Source of the DNA: JBCCSZ01 sp039199225
Lineage (GTDB): Bacteria > Bacteroidota > Bacteroidia > Chitinophagales > Saprospiraceae
Assembly (NCBI GenBank): GCA_039199225.1
Contig: JBCCSZ010000201.1
Span: forward strand, 1 to 14,843
DNA: 14,843 bases
Direction: 5' to 3'
Below the pieces are notes generated by a model. It searched no databases and was not told the DNA's origin. It saw only the letters and a program-made list of their open reading frames with translations. Numbering within the stretch: the stretch's first letter is position 1; each line of letters begins with the position of its first letter. The position numbers and the translations under genes are program-made. Shown one piece after another: positions 1 to 7,338 of this stretch.

Positions 1-1
1 C

Positions 2-748
2 GATACGACCATTTGCGAAGGCGAAGCGGTACAAATGGAAATTACCGGAATGGCAGATTCCTACTACTGGATTCCACCGCGATTCGTGTCCGACCTGACA
101 AGTCCGACGCCCATTGTTGCTCCGCGCAAGACGACGACCTACTCCGTTATCGGGCAAATGTCCACTTGTATTCCCGATACAGCCGAGGTGACTGTCAATG
201 TGATTCCAGCCCCTGAGATCGATATGTTGGAAAGACGCAACTCTACGCCCGGGCAGGTGGTCAAACTAAATGCCAACTACGACGGAACGCCAGGCTATAC
301 CTTTGAGTGGACGCCGCCTTTTGGACTGTCTTGTCGAAGCTGTGCTTCTCCGGCAGCCCAAGTGGATACAACAACAACTTATTCTGTCATTGTAACAGAC
401 CCCGAGACCGGTTGTACGGACACGGCGCAGACGACAGTGGAAATACTGGTGGCTTGTCCACCGGAGTTGGTCAACATGCCCAATATCTTCACGCCAAATG
501 GCGATGGGGTCAATGATATTTTGAGAATTGTGGCCTCGCCAGCTATTGAAACCATCAAGAGCTTCCAGATTTATGATCGATGGGGAGCCTTGGTATTTGC
601 TACGAACGACATCAATGCCGGCTGGGACGGTAGGCTGCGAGGTGTACCGGCGCATGCCGGAGTGTATGTCTATTTGATCGAGGCAGAATGTCCGATCGAC
701 GGACTGCCACTGTTTCGTTCCGGAGATGTGACCTTGATACGGAACTAA
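2..748 (+). CDS. T9SS type B (gliding motility-associated C-terminal) protein, 3' part
   Basis: The reading frame is open from base 2, so the 5' end lies outside the window; 248 residues are visible. Residues 1 to about 150 contain two tandem Ig/PKD-like adhesin modules, each ending in a TTTYSV strand and a C-x-DTA strand. From about residue 160 comes the gliding motility-associated C-terminal domain, with its hallmark FTPNGDGVND near residues 163-172 and a YDRWGALVF strand. In known Bacteroidota this domain directs export through the type IX secretion system (type B signal), so the protein is probably a large secreted or surface adhesin; its full architecture and ligand cannot be seen. It converges on yigZ across 140 bases in which I see no convincing terminator. 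Confidence 0.88.
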   Translation, partial: DTTICEGEAVQMEITGMADSYYWIPPRFVSDLTSPTPIVAPRKTTTYSVIGQMSTCIPDTAEVTVNVIPAPEIDMLERRNSTPGQVVKLNANYDGTPGYTFEWTPPFGLSCRSCASPAAQVDTTTTYSVIVTDPETGCTDTAQTTVEILVACPPELVNMPNIFTPNGDGVNDILRIVASPAIETIKSFQIYDRWGALVFATNDINAGWDGRLRGVPAHAGVYVYLIEAECPIDGLPLFRSGDVTLIRN

Positions 749-888
749 TTGGCCAGTCAAAATTGCTTGCCTGGCAGGTAGGTCGAGGCGTAGGTCGCGC
801 TCCTTCAATTTGTAAACCTTTATTGTCCATAAATCGGTTGTGCAGGTTTTCGTATTGCTTATGCGGTGCGGAGCCTGCCAACGGTTTT

Positions 889-1551
889 TCAGACGGTCCG
901 TAAAAAGTTGATTTCCAGCCCGGGAATTTCCTTGTCGGTCAGTTTGATTTCTTCTAAGCTGACGCCCGCTACGCGCGCTTTGAACTTCCAGATTTCTTCC
1001 GCTGCTTCCGACCTCGGGAAAGCCAACTCTAAGCATCCATCCATTGTAAATTCCTGTCGAAGCACCGCACAGTTGGCCTTCTTGCTAGCGTTCATTACAG
1101 CGCTCATAATGGCATAGGGGAAGCGAAATTCATAGACCTGCTGCACGGTTTTCTCAACGATCGCAGCTTCGTCCAAGGCGGCCTTGGTACTGCCCTTGTA
1201 GGCGGCAATGAGGCCCGGCACACCCAGCTTGGTCCCTCCGAAGTAGCGGACCACGATCACCATGATGTTAATCAAGCCATAGCTGTCGATTTGACCGAGG
1301 ATCGGGCGGCCCGCCGAGCCAGAGGGTTCACCATCGTCGTTGGCGCGGAAGGTGTTGCCATCCTGCCCCAGGCGGAAGGCATAGCAGTGGTGGCGGGCTT
1401 TTGGATGCAATTTTTTGACCGCTTCCAAAGCAAGCTGCCATTCTTCTTCCCTGGTGGCTGGGTAGGCATAGGCCAGGAATTTGCTGCCACGGTCTTTGTA
1501 TTCTCCGAAGCTGGAGGATTCTATGGTTAGGTATTGGTCGCTGGTCGACAT
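889..1551 (-). CDS. yigZ: YigZ/IMPACT family protein (UPF0029)
   Basis: The 220-residue protein has the usual length and two-domain plan of the YigZ/IMPACT family. The N-terminal UPF0029 domain (about residues 15-125) carries the signature RHHCYAF, the DDGEPSGSAG loop and the VVRYFGGTKLG segment. The C-terminal half is the smaller ferredoxin-like YigZ C domain. Bacterial members are conserved but poorly defined; eukaryotic IMPACT/Yih1 proteins act on GCN2-GCN1 translational stress signalling, which does not exist in bacteria, so the role here is open. The ATG at 1549-1551 sits four bases below a perfect TAnnTTTG box, implying an almost leaderless mRNA and fixing the start. Its promoter region also holds a two-copy direct repeat that could be an operator. 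Confidence 0.93.
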   Translation of the reverse strand: MSTSDQYLTIESSSFGEYKDRGSKFLAYAYPATREEEWQLALEAVKKLHPKARHHCYAFRLGQDGNTFRANDDGEPSGSAGRPILGQIDSYGLINIMVIVVRYFGGTKLGVPGLIAAYKGSTKAALDEAAIVEKTVQQVYEFRFPYAIMSAVMNASKKANCAVLRQEFTMDGCLELAFPRSEAAEEIWKFKARVAGVSLEEIKLTDKEIPGLEINFLRTV

Positions 1552-1555
1552 CGAG

Positions 1556-1585
1556 CAAAAATACGTATTAGCTTCTCATTAACAA
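1556..1585 (-). promoter_or_regulatory. Bacteroidota-type promoter of yigZ
   Basis: Read on the minus strand there is TTG (1583-1585), a 19-base spacer, then TATTTTTG (1556-1563), matching the Bacteroidota primary sigma consensus TTG-N17-23-TAnnTTTG. The box ends four bases before the yigZ ATG, so transcription would start at or within a few bases of the start codon. The -33 element overlaps one copy of a 10-bp direct repeat. Confidence 0.65.
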
Positions 1586-1605
1586 TAATTGAAGACTCAT
1601 TAACA
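1575..1605. repeat. 10-bp direct repeat pair, 21-bp period
   Basis: CTCATTAACA occurs perfectly at 1575-1584 and 1596-1605, 21 bp apart, which places both copies on the same face of the helix. On the minus strand the unit reads TGTTAATGAG; the proximal copy covers the spacer and -33 edge of the yigZ promoter and the distal copy lies upstream of it. The arrangement resembles a tandem operator. The spacing, and the GTTAAT core in part, recall LytTR-type binding sites; that assignment is inference. Confidence 0.5.
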
Positions 1606-1630
1606 GCAGAAGTCAGCTAAAAAGTGAAAT

Positions 1631-1658
1631 TTTGTGGTCAAGAACATATATTTGTGGT
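1631..1658 (+). repeat. 8-bp direct repeat pair, 20-bp period
   Basis: TTTGTGGT occurs at 1631-1638 and again at 1651-1658. The second copy includes the TTTG of a TATATTTG box. It may be an operator for the downstream membrane-protein gene or coincidence in AT-rich DNA. Confidence 0.3.
1647..1654 (+). promoter_or_regulatory. Possible -7 box for the DoxX-like gene
   Basis: TATATTTG matches TAnnTTTG exactly. The nearest upstream TTTG (1631-1634) is only 12 bases away, shorter than the usual 17-23, so the -33 element is poor. If used, the mRNA leader would be about 105 nt. Confidence 0.35.
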
Positions 1659-1766
1659 AAAATCCAGACAACCTCGCCATGGCTTGTTTGTTGCTTAAAG
1701 GGAAAAAGCGCGCGATGCAACTGGATGAAAGAAATTCCGTTTCGATAATAAAAAATACAGTATACA

Positions 1767-3248
1767 ATGACTTTGACTTCATTGGTTTTGATGATTGGCG
1801 CCATCGGATTGGCATTGACGATGCTGATCAAGTTGGTATTCAAGGCAGACCAAAATTTGCTGGTATCTTACTTTCAGAATTTTTGTGGAGCCTTGTTCAT
1901 TTTTTCTGGTTGGGTAAAAGCCATCGATCCCCTAGGGACAGCCTACAAAATGGAGCAGTATTTTGGAGAGTTTGAATCGACTTTCGAAGGTACCTGGATG
2001 TCTTTTTTGGCGCCCATGTTCCCCTGGCTATCGGAATTCGCCATTGGTTTCTCCGTTTTTATGATCGTTTTCGAGATTGTATTGGGACTGATGTTGATCA
2101 TTGGTGCTCGACCAAAATTTACGGCGTGGGCTTTCTTTGCTTTGGTCGCCTTTTTTACGGTGCTGACAGGTTTTACCTACCTGACGGGCTATGTGCCGCA
2201 AGGTGTCAATTTCTTTGAATTTGGCAAATGGGGACCGTATGTCGAAACCAATATGAAGGTGACCGATTGTGGTTGTTTTGGCGATTTTCTGAAACTCAAG
2301 CCTAAAGTATCCTTCTTTAAGGACATTTTCCTCTTGTTTCCAGCGCTGCTGTTTGTCTTCAAGTACAATAAAATGCATCAGCTGTTCGGCAAGGGGCTCA
2401 GGACGGCCTTGACGGTAGGTTCTCTGGGTTTGGTGACGCTTTACTGCCTGAGCAATTATGTTTGGGATTTGCCACATACCGATTTTCGTCCATTCAGCAA
2501 AGGAGCTGAAGTAGCCGAGATTAAAAAGAAGGAAGAAGTTGCCTTATCAAATGTTCAGGTCACGCATTACACCTTGACCAATAAGTCTAGTGGAGAGTCG
2601 ACCACGATACCTTACGCACAATTCTTGAAAGATTACAAAAATTATCCAAAGGAAGAGTGGGACTACGAGCAGGTGACAACCAAGCCAGAGATTGAGCCAA
2701 CCAAAATCAGTGATTTTGCAGTGACAGACATCGATGGGAATGATGTAACGGAGGATATTCTTTCCGATCCCAATTACAGCGTGATGATTGTCTGCTACAA
2801 ATACTATTACGACAGTGAAAGCCGTACCACGACGGTGCAGGATACCACTTTTGTGTCCGATACGATTCGGGTGGCAGATACCATACAGCAGATTGTAGAG
2901 CGGGTAGGGGAGATCAAAAGCCGCGAAGTTACCCGTGAGGTATATCTGTTTGAAAAAGACTATGCAGACATCTTCAAACAAAAAATCACGCCTTTTGCAG
3001 AGGCTGCCGAAAAAGCTGGCTTGAATGTCTATGGTGTCGTCGGTGGGGCTGGCTCCGATATGATCAACGACTTCCGCCACGAGACCCAATCGCCTTATCC
3101 CTACTATGAGGCAGACGATATTTTACTAAAAACCATTGTTCGCTCCAACCCAGGTGTTGTCCTTTGGAAGAATGGTAAGATCATCGACAAATGGCACCAC
3201 AAAAAGCTGCCGACCTTTGAGGAAGTGCAGGCCAGTGTGATGAAATAG
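1767..3248 (+). CDS. DoxX/MauE-like membrane protein with C-terminal thioredoxin-like domain
   Basis: The 493-residue protein has an N-terminal membrane half (about 1-235) with roughly six hydrophobic segments and a soluble C-terminal half. Between segments 1 and 3 is the DoxX-type sequence SGWVKAIDPLGT, and residues 168-172 form CGCFG, typical of the MauE/DoxX group linked to disulfide or quinone chemistry. Residues about 314-493 look like a thioredoxin fold (DFAVTDIDGND start, a VMIVCY strand, a PGVVLWKNGKIIDKW end) but lack any CxxC. Similar two-part proteins occur across Bacteroidota, where I recall them as the BT_3928 family of unproven function. The start is secure because an in-frame stop lies at 1749-1751. 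It forms a monocistronic unit closed by a strong terminator. Confidence 0.8.
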   Translation: MTLTSLVLMIGAIGLALTMLIKLVFKADQNLLVSYFQNFCGALFIFSGWVKAIDPLGTAYKMEQYFGEFESTFEGTWMSFLAPMFPWLSEFAIGFSVFMIVFEIVLGLMLIIGARPKFTAWAFFALVAFFTVLTGFTYLTGYVPQGVNFFEFGKWGPYVETNMKVTDCGCFGDFLKLKPKVSFFKDIFLLFPALLFVFKYNKMHQLFGKGLRTALTVGSLGLVTLYCLSNYVWDLPHTDFRPFSKGAEVAEIKKKEEVALSNVQVTHYTLTNKSSGESTTIPYAQFLKDYKNYPKEEWDYEQVTTKPEIEPTKISDFAVTDIDGNDVTEDILSDPNYSVMIVCYKYYYDSESRTTTVQDTTFVSDTIRVADTIQQIVERVGEIKSREVTREVYLFEKDYADIFKQKITPFAEAAEKAGLNVYGVVGGAGSDMINDFRHETQSPYPYYEADDILLKTIVRSNPGVVLWKNGKIIDKWHHKKLPTFEEVQASVMK

Positions 3249-3278
3249 GAAAATAGAATCCGCCCTTTGTAAGGAATT

Positions 3279-3318
3279 CCCGCATCGAAACACAAAGTTT
3301 TGATGCGGGCGTTTTTTT
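3279..3318 (+). terminator. Intrinsic terminator after the DoxX-like gene
   Basis: A 13-bp stem pairs 3279-3291 with 3297-3309 around a 5-base loop and is followed by CG and seven T (3312-3318). The only imperfect pair is g3287 with t3301, which is a G-U wobble in plus-strand RNA but a C-A mismatch in the opposite strand, fitting termination in the plus direction 30 bases after the stop codon. It separates this gene from nusB. Confidence 0.9.
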
Positions 3319-3439
3319 GGCATTAATTTTATCCTTTTTAAGGCAGGAATTGAAAATATTCCTTTTCTTTGTGTTCCTTGAATCAGGAATCCCGCGTTTG
3401 GGACTTTGAAATAAACAGTTATAGTCGCCGAAGATTTTT

Positions 3440-4375
3440 ATGCTAAGTAGAAGAAATATCCGCATAAAAGTAATGCAGATGCTCTACGCTCTGAGCAGAG
3501 ACGAGAAGCTTACTCAAAAAGAGATTGCCAAACGGTATAACGATGCCATCCAACGATCTTTTGAGCTGTACATCTTCAATTTGTATTACTTGGTAAAGAT
3601 TACCGCTTATTCGAAGAATGATGCTCAACGGCGTTCTGCCAAGCACCTGCCCTCCGAAGAAGATAAACGGTTTACTCCTAAATTGTTCACCAACGAAATC
3701 ATCCAGTCGCTCTCCCTTTACGAAGAGCTACAAGAGGAATTCGAGCGCTACAAGCTCGAAGAACTTGTCGATGAGGACAATATCCGCAAGCTGTATGTGG
3801 AATTTTCCAAATCGGATGATTACCGCGCTTATTTGAAAAGAGAGGAGGATAGCGTAGAAAGTCATCGCGACATCTTACTAAAATTATACAAGTATTGTTC
3901 GACCGATGAGTTGTACAACGAATTGATCGAAGAACGCTTCCCTTCTTGGGTGGACGACAAGTCCCTTATCGTCGGTACGATGAAGAAGACACTCAAGCAA
4001 TTGCCGCATTCACCGAAGTTTTTGGAGTCCTATCGACCACCCTTCGATACCACCATCGAGTTTGGAGAAGCACTGCTGCTGCATGTCATCGAGAAAGATG
4101 CCGACCTGTTGGAGTTGATCGAGCCGACTTTGAAGAACTGGGATGCAGAACGGGTGGCCATCATCGATATGATCCTCATCAAAATGGCCCTATCAGAACT
4201 GATCATCTTCCCGACCATACCAACCAAGGTGACCCTCAATGAATTTGTGGAGATTTCCAAAATGTACAGTACCGACAAGAGTAAGGACTTCATCAATGGT
4301 ATTCTCGATCGTTTGATGAAGAAACTGAACAAGGAAGGAAAGATCAAAAAAGAGGGAAGAGGTTTGTTGGAATAA
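3440..4375 (+). CDS. nusB: Transcription antitermination factor NusB, long Bacteroidota form
   Basis: NusB with NusE (ribosomal protein S10) binds boxA RNA and supports rRNA antitermination. The N-terminus RRNIRIKVMQMLYA is a classic NusB start. The C-terminal third (about residues 230-300) has AERVAIIDMILIKMALSEL, TLNEFVEISK and DKSKDFINGILDRL, the conserved helices of the fold. At 311 residues it is about twice the length of E. coli NusB; the extra material is a charged helical insert between the first helix and the C-terminal region, as in other Bacteroidota NusB proteins. The gene has its own 120-bp upstream region behind the terminator, though no perfect TAnnTTTG box is visible there. 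Its stop lies 14 bases from that of the convergent pseudouridine synthase gene. Confidence 0.93.
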   Translation: MLSRRNIRIKVMQMLYALSRDEKLTQKEIAKRYNDAIQRSFELYIFNLYYLVKITAYSKNDAQRRSAKHLPSEEDKRFTPKLFTNEIIQSLSLYEELQEEFERYKLEELVDEDNIRKLYVEFSKSDDYRAYLKREEDSVESHRDILLKLYKYCSTDELYNELIEERFPSWVDDKSLIVGTMKKTLKQLPHSPKFLESYRPPFDTTIEFGEALLLHVIEKDADLLELIEPTLKNWDAERVAIIDMILIKMALSELIIFPTIPTKVTLNEFVEISKMYSTDKSKDFINGILDRLMKKLNKEGKIKKEGRGLLE

Positions 4376-4389
4376 ATTCGTCGCCTCGG

Positions 4390-5118
4390 TTATAGCCCGT
4401 CCCACTTTCGCAATTGCTGCACTGTAGCTTTAAAATCTTTGGGTAAAGGGGCTTCAAACTGAATCTCTACATCTGTTTCCGGATGCCTCAAAGACAGTTT
4501 TTGGGCGTGCAAAGAACTTCTGCTCATTAGAGGCCGTTCTTCCGTTTCCTCCTTCCGTCTGTAGCGCCGGTGTTTGAGCTCCGAGAGCATAAAGGCGCTC
4601 CTCCGTCCATAGACAGCATCTACCGCCAATGGATAGCCAATGGCATCAAAATGCACCCGTATTTGGTGGGTTCGGCCAGTTTTAATATTGGCGCTGACCA
4701 GGGTGAAATGCTGAAACCTCTCCAGAACCTCGAATAAGGTCAGCGAAGGTTTGCCTTTTTTGGCAATGATCATTTTACCCTTTTTATTAGGGCTGGGTGC
4801 AATGGGCTTGTCGATCGTACCAGAATCTTCGTGGACGGTCCCCTCTAGCAGCACATGGTAAAACTTTTCGGCAGTTCGCTCTTGAAACTGTTGGTTCAGA
4901 TGGCGGTGGGCTTCTTCGGTCTTGGCAAAGCAAATCAATCCGCTGGTCTCCCGGTCGAGGCGATGAACGACAAAAACCTTCTCTCTGGTCTTAGAAAGAT
5001 GGTCCAACAAGTTGGGGAGGTGATGGGCATAGCGGTCTGGGATGGTCAAAAAATTAGGTGGTTTGTTGACCACGATGAGCGCATCGTCTTCGTGTTGAAT
5101 CTCTATTTTATTTTTCAT
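4390..5118 (-). CDS. RluA-family pseudouridine synthase
   Basis: This 242-residue protein would isomerise specific uridines in rRNA or tRNA to pseudouridine. It has the family motif HRLDRETSG at residues 52-60, with D55 as the predicted catalytic aspartate, then a KFYHVLLEG strand and the GRTHQIRVHF segment. There is no N-terminal S4 domain, so it resembles the short RluA/TruC-like forms; the exact target site cannot be read from sequence. An Arg/Lys/Glu-rich insertion near residues 180-195 is lineage-specific. Its ATG overlaps the stop of the upstream RibF-glycosyltransferase gene as ATGA (5115-5118), indicating one transcript and probable translational coupling. Confidence 0.92.
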   Translation of the reverse strand: MKNKIEIQHEDDALIVVNKPPNFLTIPDRYAHHLPNLLDHLSKTREKVFVVHRLDRETSGLICFAKTEEAHRHLNQQFQERTAEKFYHVLLEGTVHEDSGTIDKPIAPSPNKKGKMIIAKKGKPSLTLFEVLERFQHFTLVSANIKTGRTHQIRVHFDAIGYPLAVDAVYGRRSAFMLSELKHRRYRRKEETEERPLMSRSSLHAQKLSLRHPETDVEIQFEAPLPKDFKATVQQLRKWDGL

Positions 5119-7127
5119 AGGGAAGAATCGATCTCTTTGAATTTTCTCTTGTTCATCAGATAGTACTGGAAAACGATGCTGTTTTTGTATACCCCCTTTA
5201 TGTCGGGCTGCTGCTTGATGCTGGCCTTGTCGATCAGGTCACGGTATTCCTTTCGCCTGCGTCTACTGCGGTTGAAGGTCGCGTAAAACGTGCCGTGCGC
5301 CCTCAAAATAGACTTTAGATGCTTGAATTTTCCTTCAAAGATAAAAAGCAGGCCCGCCAGGCCGTCCAGTATTAGTCGGAGGGGTAGCAGCCACAGCAGT
5401 TTCGAGACGGGTTCGTTTTTCAGAATGGTGATGAGGCTGTTGCGAAAATTGAGGTAGGTTTTAAATGGATTGTTGTAGTCCAGTGTGCCACCACCCACAT
5501 GATAAACAACCGACTGTGGTTGGGCAATGATTTTGTATCCAGCCCTTTGAATGCGCCAGCACAGGTCGATTTCTTCTAGGTGGGCAAAATAGTCTGCATC
5601 GAAGCCCCCAAGGCTTTTCATCAACTGTGGTCGAACGAAAATTGCGGTCCCACTGGCCCAAAAAATCTCTTGTACGTCATCGTATTGGCCATAATCGCTT
5701 TCCAAAGTACTGAAGATGCGCCCTCTACACAGTGGGTAGCCCAATGCATCGATCCAACCGCCTGCTCCGCCCGCATATTCGAAATGATCTTTATTTGAAA
5801 AGGAACGAATTTTGGGCTGGGCAGCACCAATGGTCTTGTCTTTTTCCATCGAGCGAATGACAGGCTCTATCCAACCGGGTTCTACTTCTACATCCGAATT
5901 GAGTAGGACAAAATAGCTGGCGTCAATTTGTTTAAGAGCCTCGTTGTAGCCACCAGCAAAACCCCGGTTTTCATCCATTTTAATCAGCCGAATGTTGGGC
6001 TGGTGTGTCTCCATCCAGGCCACAGAATCATCGGTTGAGCAGTTGTCTGCCACGATGATTTCATAATTGGGATAGGTGGTTTCCAGCAGCTTGGGCAAGA
6101 ACTTTTCGAGATACGAGCGGCCATTGTAATTCAAAATGACGACCGATACATCCGGCCATTCTTCAGTTGGAGTGCTTTTCAGTTCCGGTTGGCGTTTTTT
6201 TTTAAGCATTTCCAAGACGCGCTTTTTATCCTCCGCCAATTGTGCTTTGAGTGCCTCCAGGCCATCCATTTGTTTGCCGTAGCGAATAAAATCGACAAAT
6301 TCTACTCTTAACTGATCGCCATAGATGTCCTTGTCGAAGTCGAATAAGTTGACTTCGATGGTTAAATTGTTGTAGGATTCGAGGGTGGGTCGGGTGCCGA
6401 TGTACAGCATGCCACCATAGCGTTGTTGTTGGTGGTAGGCATAGACGGCATAGACGCCTTGCGGTGGAATCAGTTTGTGTTTATTGGCTGGTTGAATGTT
6501 GGCTGTTGGAAAACCGAGGGACCGACCGATGCTCTGGCCGTGGACAATACTGCCGCCGAGAGTGAATTGATGACCGAGCAGCTGGGCGGCTGTTTTGACA
6601 TCTCCTTTTTCGACTGCCAGACGTATTTTCGAGGAACTCACTGTGATGTCGTCGACCTCCTGTTTTTCGATCTCCACGATCTTGAAGGCGCCCTTCGCTG
6701 CATAATCCCGGAAGTTTTCGATATTGCCAGCTCGGTCTTTTCCAAATCGATGATCGTAGCCAATAACGATACAGGCCGGTTGAAAGCGGTCGATCAAAAA
6801 ATCCTCGATGTACGCCTTGGGGCTTTGACTGGCAAAATCTTTCGTAAAACGGATAACCACCACATGGTCGATGCCGTAGGATTCCAATAGGCGGACCTTT
6901 TCGTCTATGGTCGTCAACAGCTGTAGGGAAGATTGATCGGGATGTAAGACCAAACGAGGGTGGGGGTGAAAAGTGATGAGTACACTTTCTCCATCGTTTT
7001 CCCTGGCCAGTTGGTTGACCCGCTGTAGTATTTGCTGATGTCCTTTGTGGACTCCATCAAATGAACCGATGGTCAGCACCGCATTTTTAAACCGGGGAAG
7101 TTCTGCAAGCTTGTGGTATACGTTCAT
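5115..7127 (-). CDS. ribF: RibF (riboflavin kinase/FAD synthetase) fused to a family 2 glycosyltransferase
   Basis: One 670-codon frame encodes two complete, unrelated enzymes. Residues 1 to about 308 are bifunctional RibF, which makes FMN from riboflavin and then FAD: the nucleotidyltransferase motif GSFDGVHKGH (21-30), GYDHRFGKDRAGN, and the kinase motifs GRSLGFPTAN and PPQGVYAVY. Residues about 325-600 are a GT-A fold family 2 glycosyltransferase: VSVVILNYNG, the nucleotide-sugar segment NRGFAGGYN (387-395), the acidic motif NSD (410-412), and a LEEIDLCWR acceptor-region motif. A hydrophobic stretch (about 575-600) and a basic tail follow, suggesting membrane association like rhamnosyltransferase-type enzymes. 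The join falls on AAA-AAA-AAA (K309-K311) where both other frames stop at once, so it could be two genes or a slippage product. The first ATG is supported by a TAnnTTTG box eight bases upstream. Confidence 0.85.
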   Translation of the reverse strand: MNVYHKLAELPRFKNAVLTIGSFDGVHKGHQQILQRVNQLARENDGESVLITFHPHPRLVLHPDQSSLQLLTTIDEKVRLLESYGIDHVVVIRFTKDFASQSPKAYIEDFLIDRFQPACIVIGYDHRFGKDRAGNIENFRDYAAKGAFKIVEIEKQEVDDITVSSSKIRLAVEKGDVKTAAQLLGHQFTLGGSIVHGQSIGRSLGFPTANIQPANKHKLIPPQGVYAVYAYHQQQRYGGMLYIGTRPTLESYNNLTIEVNLFDFDKDIYGDQLRVEFVDFIRYGKQMDGLEALKAQLAEDKKRVLEMLKKKRQPELKSTPTEEWPDVSVVILNYNGRSYLEKFLPKLLETTYPNYEIIVADNCSTDDSVAWMETHQPNIRLIKMDENRGFAGGYNEALKQIDASYFVLLNSDVEVEPGWIEPVIRSMEKDKTIGAAQPKIRSFSNKDHFEYAGGAGGWIDALGYPLCRGRIFSTLESDYGQYDDVQEIFWASGTAIFVRPQLMKSLGGFDADYFAHLEEIDLCWRIQRAGYKIIAQPQSVVYHVGGGTLDYNNPFKTYLNFRNSLITILKNEPVSKLLWLLPLRLILDGLAGLLFIFEGKFKHLKSILRAHGTFYATFNRSRRRRKEYRDLIDKASIKQQPDIKGVYKNSIVFQYYLMNKRKFKEIDSSL
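6195..6203 (-). other. Nine-A homopolymer at the RibF/glycosyltransferase junction
   Basis: On the coding (minus) strand nine consecutive A encode K309-K311, exactly where a normal RibF ends. One A fewer gives a TGA at 6179-6181 and a RibF of 315 residues; one A more gives a TGA at 6163-6165 and 321 residues. An ATG (6207-6209) two codons upstream of the run could start a stand-alone glycosyltransferase of 364 residues. Tracts of this length are known substrates for RNA polymerase slippage and are also common sites of indel error. Confidence 0.75.
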
Positions 7128-7134
7128 CGTTTCG

Positions 7135-7142
7135 CAAAAGTA
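7135..7142 (-). promoter_or_regulatory. Possible -7 box of ribF
   Basis: The minus strand reads TACTTTTG, a perfect TAnnTTTG, seven bases before the ribF ATG, implying a leader of only a few nucleotides. No TTG is found at the expected -33 distance, so support is partial. Confidence 0.45.
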
Positions 7143-7212
7143 GTAAATTCAGCCTTGTTATTCCATCCATTTTCAAAATCAAAGTACATCGGTGAATTTA
7201 CACGCATATTTG

Positions 7213-7220
7213 TACCTTTG
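7213..7220 (+). promoter_or_regulatory. Possible -7 box of mrp
   Basis: TACCTTTG matches TAnnTTTG in the divergent region between ribF and mrp. The -33 element is not recognisable. The predicted leader of roughly 110 nt contains two small hairpins. Confidence 0.42.
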
Positions 7221-7230
7221 GCCGAATTGG

Positions 7231-7316
7231 AACAACCATTCGTTGGCAAAGGTTGTTAAATATCTATATGTACGGTAAAATCCGAATGGAGATCAGTTTT
7301 TGCCAATTTTTTGGCA
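7231..7316 (+). repeat. Two inverted repeats in the mrp leader
   Basis: AACAACC (7231-7237) is complementary to GGTTGTT (7251-7257) with a 13-base loop. TGCCAA (7301-7306) is complementary to TTGGCA (7311-7316) with a TTTT loop, 22 bases before the mrp ATG. Either may form in the leader RNA; neither matches a known riboswitch that I recognise. Confidence 0.35.
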
Positions 7317-7338
7317 GATTTCTAACGAACGAAGAATT

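Noticed and set aside
773..879. GGCAGG (773-778) and CCTGCC (874-879) as a terminator between the convergent genes
   Set aside because: The arms are 95 bases apart, only 6 bp long and have no T-tract; this is likely chance.
266..1036. Minus-strand open frame of 256 codons across the left-edge gene and the yigZ 3' end
   Set aside because: It overlaps two well-supported genes, and its translation is low-quality, Arg/Gln-rich and without a domain.
2547..3089. Minus-strand open frame within the DoxX-like gene
   Set aside because: It is antisense to a frame with clear membrane and thioredoxin-like features and has no start context or domain.
6423..6890. Plus-strand open frame of 155 codons inside ribF
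   Set aside because: It lies opposite the RibF nucleotidyltransferase and kinase motifs, and no family is recognisable.
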